A stretch of DNA of 64,000 nt. It comes from Streptomyces sp. P9-A4 (GTDB taxonomy: Bacteria; Actinomycetota; Actinomycetes; Streptomycetales; Streptomycetaceae). Positions 42,192 to 49,882 of this stretch are shown here, one piece after another. The notes beneath the pieces are model-generated. The model searched no databases and had not been told where the DNA came from. It worked only from the letters and a program-made list of their open reading frames with translations. The position numbers and the translations under genes were made by a program. Within the stretch, counting starts at the first letter, position 1. The number at the start of each line of letters is the position of its first letter. The stretch covers positions 2,800,501 to 2,864,500 of the forward strand of contig NZ_JAZIFY010000001.1 in the NCBI RefSeq assembly GCF_036634195.1. Direction: 5' to 3'.

Positions 42192-43610
42192 TCAGCGCCT
42201 GAGCCGCGCCCACGGGGTGAAGGCGAACACCGCGCCGCCGAGCAGGATCACCGTGCCGCCGACGAGGGCGAGGGCACGCAGGGCGCCGTCGTCCTCGGCG
42301 CCGGTCTGGGCGAGGTTCTCGCCGGAGGAGCCGCCGGACGCGGTGCTCGTGCCGCCGCCGGAGTCACCGCTGCCGGAGCCGCCGGACACGCCGCCCGCCT
42401 GCTTGCTGGTGTCCAGTTCGAGGGAGGCCTTCACGGCACCCTTGAGCTGGCAGGGGATCTGCATCTTCGCGCTGCCGAGCGTGACGTCGATGGTCAGCGG
42501 ACCGGGGCTGAGGGTGGCCTTGCCGGTCGCGCCGGGCCGGTACGTGCCCTTCATGTCGGCCAGGTTCACCGGGTCGCCGATCTTGAGGGCGGTGGTGTTG
42601 GCGGGGCCGGTGACCTTCACCGTGCCGCTGTCCGCTCCGCCGATCTTGATCGCCATGGAGGACTTGAGCGCCCCCGCGGGCAGCGGGGCGGGGCTGTCCA
42701 TGACGCCCTTGGCCGTCTTCACGGTGAGGTCGTAGGCGCCGCCGTTCTTCTTGGCGCTGATGGTGACCTTGGACTTGATGTCGGCCGGGCCGGGGGCCTG
42801 GCAGGTGAAGCCGACGGAGACCTCCGTGCCGGGGAAGTCGGTCTGCCCGCCACCGCCGCCACTGGAGGAGCCGCCGGAGGAGCCGGAGCCGGAGGAGCCG
42901 CCCGTCCCGCCGGAGGAGCTGGTGGCCGAGCCGCCGGTGTTGCTGGAGCCGCCACCGGTGGAGCTGGTGGAACCCCCGGAGGTCGTACCGCCCGAGGTCG
43001 AGCCGCCGGAGGTCGTACCGCCCGAGGTCGCCGTCGAGCCGCCCGAGGTCGTCGTGGAGCCCCCGCCGTCCGTGACCTTGATGGTCGCGGCGGCCCGCAC
43101 CGCCTCCTTCGGCGTGCACTTCGTGTCCGTGGACAGCGGCTTGGACACGTTGATCGTGTACTTGTCGGGCGTGAGCGTGATCTCGCCCGCCTTGGTCAGC
43201 TTCAGCTTCCCCTTCATCTCGGACAGCGGCATCGGACTGTTCTTGGGGACCGGCGGGTTCGTCCGGGTCCCCTCCATCGCGACGGTGCCGCTCGCCGCGC
43301 CGCCCACGGTGAGGACACCGGTCGGCTTGACCGTGTCCTGGCCGAGGTCGAGCACGTCGGGGTTCTTCGAGGCGGCCTGGACCGTCTTCCAGACGATCTC
43401 GACCTCGTCGCCGACCTTGGCCTCCGCCGGCGCCGTGATGAGCACCTTGGTGGTGCCCTGCACGGGCGGAAGCCCGGAGATGGCCGGCGGGATGCACTCC
43501 GTCTTGTACGAGACCTCGGCGGCCTGCGCGGGACCGGCGGAAATCAGGATCCCCGCGCCGCCGAGCATCAGCGCGACTCCGGCCGCGCTCATCCTCCGTT
43601 GCGTGTTCAC
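42192..43610 (-). CDS. Surface protein with LAQTG sortase signal and two Cys-stapled domains
   Basis: 472 residues, GTG start at 43610 overlapping the preceding gene. Signal peptide (MSAAGVALMLGGAGILISAG, cleaved near AQA). Two copies of a roughly 120-residue beta-domain (about 35-170 and 260-405), each with one Cys near its start (YKTECIPP; VGFTCQAPG) and one near its end (DTKCTPKE; QIPCQLKG), share GGA.SGTV-type cores (GGADSGTVKVTG). They are joined by a Gly/Ser/Thr linker of about 85 residues. The C-terminus ENLAQTGAEDDG, a helix and ARLRR form a sortase signal; LAxTG is the class E type used by streptomycetes. Last gene of a four-gene coupled operon. Confidence 0.8.
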   Translation of the reverse strand: MNTQRRMSAAGVALMLGGAGILISAGPAQAAEVSYKTECIPPAISGLPPVQGTTKVLITAPAEAKVGDEVEIVWKTVQAASKNPDVLDLGQDTVKPTGVLTVGGAASGTVAMEGTRTNPPVPKNSPMPLSEMKGKLKLTKAGEITLTPDKYTINVSKPLSTDTKCTPKEAVRAAATIKVTDGGGSTTTSGGSTATSGGTTSGGSTSGGTTSGGSTSSTGGGSSNTGGSATSSSGGTGGSSGSGSSGGSSSGGGGGQTDFPGTEVSVGFTCQAPGPADIKSKVTISAKKNGGAYDLTVKTAKGVMDSPAPLPAGALKSSMAIKIGGADSGTVKVTGPANTTALKIGDPVNLADMKGTYRPGATGKATLSPGPLTIDVTLGSAKMQIPCQLKGAVKASLELDTSKQAGGVSGGSGSGDSGGGTSTASGGSSGENLAQTGAEDDGALRALALVGGTVILLGGAVFAFTPWARLRR

Positions 43611-44680
43611 GCATTTCCCTTCGTCGTCGTCGGGCTGCTCTCTGGGGCTGACGGTGCGGAGTCAGGACTGAACCACGGCAGGACCGCGGTGGGTTCTCCG
43701 TCCCCCGGGTCCGGTCGTACGGACTCGGGGGTACGTGTGCGGCGGCGGCCCGCGGCCCGGGACCGGGTCCGGGCGGGCCGGCCGGGGCCGGTGGTGGCGT
43801 GTGCGGGCCGGGCGGGGCGGGCAGGCCGGTTGCGGTCCACCACCGCCATCCCGATCCGGAACAGGGCGGCCGGTACGACAAAGGCGAGCAGCAGCCAGAA
43901 GAGCGTCACGCCCCACGGCCGCCCGACGCCCCACGGCTGCTCGACGAGGACCTTCTCCCCGTACTTCACGGACACCTGGTAGTCGCCGTGCGCGCCCGCC
44001 GGGAGTTCGACGGGGAGCCGTACGAGGGCCTTCTTGCCGGGGGCGACGGTGCCGCGCCACTGGCGTTCCTCGTACTGCGGGGTGAAGACGCCGTGGCTGG
44101 TGCCGACCTGGAAGACGGGGTCCTTGACGGGCGCGGAGCCGAGGTTGCCGACGGTGAAGACGATCTCCCGGGACGGCGGCGCCCCGAACCAGACGAGGAG
44201 GCCGCTGGAGCCGTCGAGGCGCACGGCGGCGAGGACGGCGAGCCGCCCGTCGCCCGAGGGTTCGGGGAGCGGGGCGGTGGGGTGCCCGGCGACCGTGAAC
44301 GCCCGGTCAACGGCGTCCTGCCGGCCGGTGACCCCGGCCACGTGCACGACGCAGGGGCAGGGCTTGGGCGGTTCGGTGACGGGGAGCTTCGCGCTGAACG
44401 CGCCCCTGGCGTCGACCGTGGCGGCCCGGCCCTCGGTGTTGGCGCAGGAGTTGGTGCCGCCGATGACGCCGGTGCCGGGCGAGCCCTGGCCGCAGATCAG
44501 GAGCATGAGCAGCGAGCCCGGCTGCCAGCCGCTGCCGCTGACGGTGATCTCGCCGCCCTTGCCGCCCTCGGCCTGGGAGAGCTCGACGACGGGGGTGGGG
44601 GCCGCCGTCGCGGGCGCGAGGGGCAGCAGCGCGAGGGCAAGGGCCGCGAGGAGGGCGGCTGCCGTACGGATGGTCCTCAT
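43607..44680 (-). CDS. Neocarzinostatin-fold secreted/membrane protein
   Basis: 357 residues. Signal peptide (MRTIRTAAALLAALALALLP). Residues 28-125 resemble the neocarzinostatin apoprotein/Ig-like fold (VELSQAEGGKGGEITVSGSG, LLMLLICGQG, NSCANTEGRAATVD, PCPCVVHVAG) with two cysteine pairs. A second beta-domain follows (about 140-250: LVWFGAPPSREIVFTVGNLG, WRGTVAPGKKALVRLPVEL). One membrane helix lies at about 258-283 (WGVTLFWLLLAFVVPAALF), and the cytoplasmic tail is very basic, Pro/Arg-rich and disordered. Both ends overlap neighbouring genes by four bases (ATGA, GTGA). Ligand unknown; a scaffold in a surface complex is my inference. Confidence 0.75.
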   Translation of the reverse strand: MRTIRTAAALLAALALALLPLAPATAAPTPVVELSQAEGGKGGEITVSGSGWQPGSLLMLLICGQGSPGTGVIGGTNSCANTEGRAATVDARGAFSAKLPVTEPPKPCPCVVHVAGVTGRQDAVDRAFTVAGHPTAPLPEPSGDGRLAVLAAVRLDGSSGLLVWFGAPPSREIVFTVGNLGSAPVKDPVFQVGTSHGVFTPQYEERQWRGTVAPGKKALVRLPVELPAGAHGDYQVSVKYGEKVLVEQPWGVGRPWGVTLFWLLLAFVVPAALFRIGMAVVDRNRPARPARPAHATTGPGRPARTRSRAAGRRRTRTPESVRPDPGDGEPTAVLPWFSPDSAPSAPESSPTTTKGNA

Positions 44681-45498
44681 GGTGTCGCTCCCGCCGAGGC
44701 TCGTGGGGTACGGGACCCGACGCGTCGCCGTACCGCGTATCCGCCGCCGCCCGCCGCGAGGAGCAGGCCGGCCGCGCCGGTGAGCGCCGGGCCCGAGGCG
44801 AAGGAGGCCTCGGTACGGGCGGTGGCGGACGCGGCGCCCGGGGCGGTGGCGGTCAGCCGGACGGTGACGGAGTCGAGGGCGGGCGGGTCGGGCCAGGTTT
44901 CGGTGCGGGTGGCCCGCTCGCCGGGGCGGAGGGTGAGCGGCAGGGCGCGCTCCGGCCGGTCGAGGACGGTGCCGAGGAGGCCGTCGGCGCGGACGGCGAG
45001 GCGCGGGGCGAGGACCGTGCTGCCCCGGTTGACCAGGGTGTAGCGGAGGGCGCCGGTGTCGGTGTCGACGCTGACGTCCTCGACGGTGAGCGCGGCGAGG
45101 TGGGGGCCGCTGACCCGGAGCCGCAGGTCGACGCGGACCTCACGGCCGGCCGCGGAGGCCCGTACCGTGCCCCGGTGTTCGCCGGGCGGGAGGTCGGCGG
45201 TGACGGTCACGGCGAAGGGCACGTCCGCCCGGGTCCTCGCGGGCACGGTCACGGTCGGGGCGGCGAAGGAGACGGGTGCGCCCCGGCCGCTGAGCCGTAC
45301 GGTGAGCGGCCGGGCGCCCGGGTTGGTCACCGACAGGGTGTCCTGGAGGACGCTCCCCGCCGGGCCCTCCAGATAGGCGTACGGCCGGCCGGCGGCGGGC
45401 GCCGCCGTCCAGGCCTGGGCTCCGGGGGGAGCCGCCGCGACCACGCCGCAGAGGGCGGTCGCGGCGGCCACGAGCCCGGAGCGTGCCGCCGTCCGCAT
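44677..45498 (-). CDS. WxL/DUF916-like extracytoplasmic protein with C-terminal membrane helix
   Basis: 273 residues from the ATG at 45498. Signal peptide, then WTAAPAAGRPYAYLEGPAGS and VLQDTLSVTNPGARPLTVRL, the opening pattern of DUF916-type proteins that pair with WxL surface proteins and bind peptidoglycan. A second Ig-like repeat begins near residue 130 (VDTDTGALRYTLVNRGSTVL), and a membrane helix at about 237-255 (ALTGAAGLLLAAGGGGYAV) is followed by a basic tail. The ATG shares one base with the stop of the LPKTG gene, and the stop overlaps the neocarzinostatin-fold gene. This supports a co-assembled envelope complex. Confidence 0.75.
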   Translation of the reverse strand: MRTAARSGLVAAATALCGVVAAAPPGAQAWTAAPAAGRPYAYLEGPAGSVLQDTLSVTNPGARPLTVRLSGRGAPVSFAAPTVTVPARTRADVPFAVTVTADLPPGEHRGTVRASAAGREVRVDLRLRVSGPHLAALTVEDVSVDTDTGALRYTLVNRGSTVLAPRLAVRADGLLGTVLDRPERALPLTLRPGERATRTETWPDPPALDSVTVRLTATAPGAASATARTEASFASGPALTGAAGLLLAAGGGGYAVRRRVGSRTPRASAGATP

Positions 45499-46223
45499 CA
45501 ACGTGCCGTGCGCCGGCTGAGCCAGAGGACTCCGGCGGCGCCGGTCAGCAGGACGGTGCCGCCGAGGGTGCCGAGGGCCATGGCGGAGTCGAGGGGGCCG
45601 GTCTTGGGCAGCTGGCCGCCGGTGTCGCCGGTCGCCGCGGTGTCCCCGGAGTCGTCGGCGGGCGGCGGCGGGGTGTCGGAGCCGCCGGAGACGCCGGTGA
45701 CGTCGAGTTCCAGCGACGGCTTCGGGCCGTTCTTGGCGGTGCAGACGGCGGCGTCCATGCCGAGGGCGTGCACGGTGAGCGTCCCGGCCGTGAAGGTGAC
45801 CTTGCCGTTCTTCTTCGGCGTGTACGTGCCGGTCAGGGTGCCGATGCTGATGGGGGTGTCGGGCGGGATGGCGGCCGTGTTCGGCGTTCCCTTGACCTTG
45901 ACGGTGCCGGAGTCGGCGCCGCCGAGGACGAGTTCGGCGCGCGGGGTCATGACGCCCTTGGGAAGTTCGACGGGGCTGTCGGAGACGCCCTTCTCGAACG
46001 ACATGGTGATCGTGTACGCGCTGCCGCTCTTGACGGCCTTGATGTCGACGGGCGAGACGGCGCTCTTGGGCCCGATCTTGGTCTCGCAGGCGTAGCTGAC
46101 GTCGACGACGGCCGCGTGGGCCGCCGGGGCGGCGGCCAGCACGGCCGCGCCCGTCACCGCTGCCGCAGCCGTGAGCGCGGCGGCCGTTCTCCTCCGGTTC
46201 GGCACCTTGGACACCCCGAACAC
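45498..46223 (-). CDS. Surface protein with LPKTG sortase signal and one Cys-stapled domain
   Basis: 241 residues, first gene of the cassette. Signal peptide (AALTAAAAVTGAAVLAAAPA). One beta-domain (about 35-165), homologous to the two in the LAQTG protein: VVDVSYACETK at its start, ELVLGGADSGTVKVKGTPNT in the middle, DAAVCTAKNG near its end, with the two cysteines in equivalent places. An Asp/Pro/Gly-rich linker is followed by GQLPKTGPLDSAMALG, a hydrophobic helix and SRRTAR, a complete LPxTG-type sortase signal. Start at the ATG at 46223; a GTG just inside is possible. No sortase gene lies in the window. Confidence 0.8.
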   Translation of the reverse strand: MFGVSKVPNRRRTAAALTAAAAVTGAAVLAAAPAAHAAVVDVSYACETKIGPKSAVSPVDIKAVKSGSAYTITMSFEKGVSDSPVELPKGVMTPRAELVLGGADSGTVKVKGTPNTAAIPPDTPISIGTLTGTYTPKKNGKVTFTAGTLTVHALGMDAAVCTAKNGPKPSLELDVTGVSGGSDTPPPPADDSGDTAATGDTGGQLPKTGPLDSAMALGTLGGTVLLTGAAGVLWLSRRTAR

Positions 46224-46433
46224 CCCTCACCGCAACGGAACCTGACGGTCTTTCAGATTGGGCGTCAAGGTACGCCTGAGGCCATGAGGAGGGAAGGCAG
46301 GGGAACGTGCGGAGTTGTGAAAGTCCCCAGGAGACGCCCCGAGGGCGGGGCGGGGGCCGCGAGCGAAGGGGAGCGCTCACGGGAAAACCCCCGGCGGGGG
46401 CCGCGAGCGGAGGGTGCCGCTCGCGGGAAAGTC

Positions 46434-46853
46434 CTAGGCGGGAGCCGCGAGTTCGGCCCAGACCGTCTTCCCCGGGGCGCCCGGGGTGCGCTCGATGCCC
46501 CAGTCGAGGCAGAGGCGCTGCACGATGAACATCCCGTGGCCGCCGGGCCGGCCCGACCGGTGCGGGGTGCGGGGCGCGGGCTGTCCGGCGCCCCGGTCGG
46601 TGACTTCGAGGCGCAGCACCTTGGCCTGGCGCAGGACGCGCAGCCGCTCGGGGCCCTCGGCGTGCAGACAGGCGTTGGTGACCAGCTCGGAGACGACGAG
46701 CAGGACGTCCTCGGCGGCGGCCCTGCGGTCGGCGGTGGCGGCCGGCAGCCAGCCCCACTCGTGGAGCGCGGTCCGCGTGAAGTCGCGGGCGAGCGGCACG
46801 GTGCCGCTGGTCTCGCCGAGGGCGAGCGTACGGACGTCGGAAGCTTGGTCCAT
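46434..46853 (-). CDS. Anti-sigma factor kinase, RsbW/PrsI type
   Basis: 139 residues with a HATPase fold: VLLVVSELVTNACLHAEG (N-box with the Glu/Asn pair), LRLEVTDRGAGQPAPRTPHR (G1), GRPGGHGMFIVQRLCLDWGI (G2). Such small kinases bind a SigF/SigB-type sigma factor and phosphorylate a STAS antagonist. The antagonist gene and a sigma gene lie next door, in the arrangement described for S. coelicolor PrsI/ArsI/SigI; orthology is my inference from layout and similarity recalled. Its start is 120 bases from the antagonist's stop. Acts in the cytoplasm. Confidence 0.88.
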   Translation of the reverse strand: MDQASDVRTLALGETSGTVPLARDFTRTALHEWGWLPAATADRRAAAEDVLLVVSELVTNACLHAEGPERLRVLRQAKVLRLEVTDRGAGQPAPRTPHRSGRPGGHGMFIVQRLCLDWGIERTPGAPGKTVWAELAAPA

Positions 46854-46973
46854 CAGCGCTTCACCTCACCGATCGACGGGACAGAGACGGGACAGACACG
46901 GAACAGAGGGACGGACGTGCGGGGCGTTCGGGGCGGGCCGGGGCGGGCGCGCCCCGGCTCCGGCGTGCGGGGC

Positions 46974-47342
46974 TCAGCCGGGAAGGGCCGTGGCGAGTGT
47001 CTCGTGCACGGTGAAGACGACCTCCGCGCCCGTGATGTGGAACACCCGGGCCACCGCGGGCCGCATCGCCACCAGATGGACCCCGCCACCGGCGGCCTCC
47101 GCCCGCAGCCGGGCGCCGAGCAGCACGTTGAGTCCGGTGGAGTCGCAGAAGTCCAGACCCGAGCAGTCCACGACGAGCCGCGCCCGACCCGCGTCGAGCG
47201 CGTCGTCCAGGGGGACGCGCAGCAGCTCGGCGGTGTGGTGATCGAGCTCACCCGCCGGCGCGAGGACTTCGCTCGCACCCACGGTCCGGACCTCGACCCG
47301 CAACCGCGCGGGCGGCGCGCTCCCGATGTGCTGGCGGTCCAT
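46974..47342 (-). CDS. STAS-domain anti-sigma factor antagonist, ArsI type
   Basis: 122 residues from the ATG at 47342 (MDRQHIGSAPPARLRVEVRT). STAS fold with LAPAGELDHHTAELLRVPLD and the phosphorylation loop LVVDCSGLDFCDSTGLNVLL, whose DST serine is the target of the partner kinase. Unphosphorylated antagonist would sequester the kinase and release the sigma factor. It is upstream of the kinase gene on the same strand and divergent from the sigma gene, so the three genes form a complete partner-switching module. An ATG 64 codons upstream gives unlikely sequence. Confidence 0.88.
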   Translation of the reverse strand: MDRQHIGSAPPARLRVEVRTVGASEVLAPAGELDHHTAELLRVPLDDALDAGRARLVVDCSGLDFCDSTGLNVLLGARLRAEAAGGGVHLVAMRPAVARVFHITGAEVVFTVHETLATALPG

Positions 47343-47564
47343 GGCCGTGCCTCTTCTCGCTCTCGCGGATGCCGACTGACGTGCCTCGAACCCTACAAGC
47401 GGGCCGCCCTCCCGTGCACACAAGGGCCACCACAAACCAGGACAAAGCGAATTGTCGATACTTGCGACCTTCCCCGCCGAGCAGGTAGGGCTAGTAGAGA
47501 ACACCCGACACGACCGGCTTCGGAGGCGCCGCAAACCGCAGCAGAAGACCCCAGAAGGAGACTC

Positions 47565-48476
47565 ATGTCACCCCGGCTCGACGCCCCGCGTACCCCCGAC
47601 GCGCCGTCGGCAGCAGTTCCGCTCGGCCGCCTGCCCACCCACTCCCCCGATCATGCGTTCCAGCTCCCGGAACAGCTCGTCGACCAGCCCCTCGACCGCA
47701 TCGGACCGGTCGACGCGCGCGCTCTGTCGAAGCAGCTGTTCGCCCGGCTCGCCGAGCTGGAGGAGGGCACCCACGACCACGCGTACGTCCGCAACACCCT
47801 CGTCGAACTCAACCTGGCCCTGGTGAAGTTCGCCGCCGCCCGGTTCGGCACCCGCAGCGAGCCGATGGAGGACATCGTCCAGGTCGGCACCATCGGCCTG
47901 ATCAAGGCGATCGACCGCTTCGAGCTGACCCGCGGCGTCGAGTTCCCCACCTTCGCGATGCCGACCATCATCGGCGAGATCAAGCGCTTCTTCCGCGACA
48001 CCTCCTGGTCCGTGCACGTACCCCGCCGGCTCCAGGAGCTCCGGCTCGACCTCGCCAGGGCGGGCGACGCCCTCTCCCAGCGCCTCGACCGCTCCCCGAC
48101 CGTGGCCGAACTGGCCGAGGAGCTCGGCATCTCGCCCGAGGAGGTCGTCGAGGGCATGGCCGCGAGCAACGCGTACACCGCCAGCTCGCTCGACGCCCAG
48201 CCCGACGAGGAGGACGGCGGCGGTGGTGAGGCCACGCTCGCCGACCGGCTCGGCTACGAGGACCACGGGCTCACCGGGATCGAGTACATCGCCTCCCTCA
48301 AGCCGATGATCGCCTCGCTGCCCGCCCGCGAGCGGCACATCCTCTCCCTCCGCTTCGTCTCCGGCATGACCCAGTCGGAGATCGGCACGGAGCTGGGCAT
48401 CTCGCAGATGCACGTGTCCCGGCTGCTCGCCCGCACCCTCGCCAGGCTGCGCCGGGGACTCACTCTGGAGGAATGA
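47565..48476 (+). CDS. sigI: SigF/SigB-family RNA polymerase sigma factor, SigI-like
   Basis: 303 residues from the ATG at 47565, with AGAAGGAG upstream. Region 2: RNTLVELNLALVKFAAARFG, EPMEDIVQVGTIGLIKAIDR, VEFPTFAMPTIIGEIKRFFR (2.4 helix). Region 3: SWSVHVPRRLQELRLDLARA, TVAELAEELGISPEEVVEGM. Region 4: LPARERHILSLRFVSGMTQS, EIGTELGISQMHVSRLLART. All belong to the SigB/F/G group. The divergent STAS and kinase genes indicate control by partner switching; in S. coelicolor the analogous set is SigI/ArsI/PrsI. The first 40 residues are a Pro-rich extension. A hairpin terminator follows. Confidence 0.9.
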   Translation: MSPRLDAPRTPDAPSAAVPLGRLPTHSPDHAFQLPEQLVDQPLDRIGPVDARALSKQLFARLAELEEGTHDHAYVRNTLVELNLALVKFAAARFGTRSEPMEDIVQVGTIGLIKAIDRFELTRGVEFPTFAMPTIIGEIKRFFRDTSWSVHVPRRLQELRLDLARAGDALSQRLDRSPTVAELAEELGISPEEVVEGMAASNAYTASSLDAQPDEEDGGGGEATLADRLGYEDHGLTGIEYIASLKPMIASLPARERHILSLRFVSGMTQSEIGTELGISQMHVSRLLARTLARLRRGLTLEE

Positions 48477-48512
48477 CCTCCATCGCCTCCCCCGAGCCGC
48501 CAAAATGGCTGT

Positions 48513-48556
48513 GGAAAGGGCCCGTTCACGGTCTTCCGACCCGGACGGGCCCTTCC
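48513..48556 (+). terminator. Terminator after the sigma factor gene
   Basis: Arms of 12-13 bases (48513-48525 / 48545-48556) with one bulged A and a 19-base loop, 37 bases after the stop. Confidence 0.65.
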
Positions 48557-48682
48557 GCGTGATCGGAGGGCCGTGCCGACGGGCCGTGCCGACGGGCCGG
48601 TTGACGGGGCCGGATCGACAGGGCCGGTCGACGGGCCGTCCGGACCGGACCGGACCGAGCCCGGGGTTCAGGGGGGAATCAC

Positions 48683-49882
48683 ATGGTTTCTGCGTACGCG
48701 GAACTGGAAGACCGCATGCGCCGCCGGCTAGGGGGCCGGGAGTGCCTCTACGTGCCGTCGTGCCGCTTCGGCCTCTATCTCGCGCTGCGCCACTGGTGCC
48801 GGCCCGGCGGCCGGGTCCTGATGTCACCGGTCAACGACGACGTCATCCTCTTCGTCGTCCTCGCCGCCGGGCTCCGCCCCGTACAGGCACCGCTCGACCC
48901 GCGCGACGGCTCCGTCGACCCGTCCGCCGTGCCCGGGACGGTCTGGCGGGACCTCTCCGCCGTCCTCACCACCAATCTGTACGGGAACCCCGACCCGGCG
49001 CCCGAGCTGCGCGAGCGGTGCGACCGGCTCGGCATCCCGCTGATCGAGGACGCCGCCCACGCCATCGGCTCCACCGTCGGCGGGCGCCCGGTCGGCACGT
49101 ACGGCGAGGCCTCCGTGTTCAGCCTCTCCAAGCACACCGCCGCCAAGACCGGCGGCTTCCTCACCCTCGCCGACCCGGCCCTGCGCGGGGAACTCGCCGC
49201 CGCCCGGGACGCGTTGCTGCACCCGACCCGTACCTCCGCCGAACTCGCCCACCTGGTACGGCCGTACGCCGAGGCCACCGTGCGCGGGCTGCGCCTGGTC
49301 GGGGCGGCCCGCGCGACGCTGCGGCGGCTCGGCCTGGAGGAGCGGCCGGAGATCCGGATGCCGCTCCGCGCCGACGCGCTGAAGCAGGCCCTGCCGGCCG
49401 CGCCCGCCCTCGACCCCTTCCACTCCTGGGTCCGGGTCGACATGCACGACTACCGGCTCCGGCCGGGCCCCGGCCGCCTCCGCCGCACCACCCGCAGACT
49501 GGCCGGCCTCGACGGCGTGCTCGACGCCCACCGGGCGGGCACGGAGCGCCTCCTCGCCACCGAGTACGGCGGGGGCCACGGGGGAAGTCGCGAGGAGGTC
49601 CAGCCGCTGTTCCGGGTGCCGCTGCTCGTCGACGACCGGGACGCGGCCGTCGCCGCGCTCGCCCGGCGCCGGATCACCACCGGCTACCTCTACGACCCTC
49701 CGCTCGACCACTACGCGGGCGAGGTCTTCACCGAGCCGTCCCCCGCACCGGAACCGGCCGCCTGGTTCGCCCGGCACGCCCTGCCGGTGGACCCGCGCCG
49801 CGCCGACGAGTCCCTCGCCGCGCTGCGCGCCGCGGGCATCCGCCCGGCCGGGCCCTCAAAGCCCCCCGGAGGCGCGAGGTGA
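48683..49882 (+). CDS. DegT/DnrJ/EryC1/StrS-type aminotransferase
   Basis: 399 residues with the fold-type I PLP pattern of sugar aminotransferases: VPSCRFGLYLALRHWCRPGG near the N-terminus, VLTTNLYGNPDPAPELRERC, GIPLIEDAAHAIGSTVGGRP (PLP-stacking Asp), GTYGEASVFSLSKHTAAKTG with the Schiff-base Lys near residue 154. These enzymes aminate keto-sugars, but some members act on other substrates. No sugar nucleotide dehydratase lies nearby. It is coupled to the flippase gene (GTGA), so its product probably goes into the exported glycan or lipid-linked sugar. Confidence 0.82.
   Translation: MVSAYAELEDRMRRRLGGRECLYVPSCRFGLYLALRHWCRPGGRVLMSPVNDDVILFVVLAAGLRPVQAPLDPRDGSVDPSAVPGTVWRDLSAVLTTNLYGNPDPAPELRERCDRLGIPLIEDAAHAIGSTVGGRPVGTYGEASVFSLSKHTAAKTGGFLTLADPALRGELAAARDALLHPTRTSAELAHLVRPYAEATVRGLRLVGAARATLRRLGLEERPEIRMPLRADALKQALPAAPALDPFHSWVRVDMHDYRLRPGPGRLRRTTRRLAGLDGVLDAHRAGTERLLATEYGGGHGGSREEVQPLFRVPLLVDDRDAAVAALARRRITTGYLYDPPLDHYAGEVFTEPSPAPEPAAWFARHALPVDPRRADESLAALRAAGIRPAGPSKPPGGAR

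Noticed and set aside
45483..47564. Upstream in-frame extension of the sigma factor gene by almost 700 codons
   Set aside because: The extension is antisense to four genes with recognisable products; conserved sigma sequence and a good ribosome-binding site begin at 47565.
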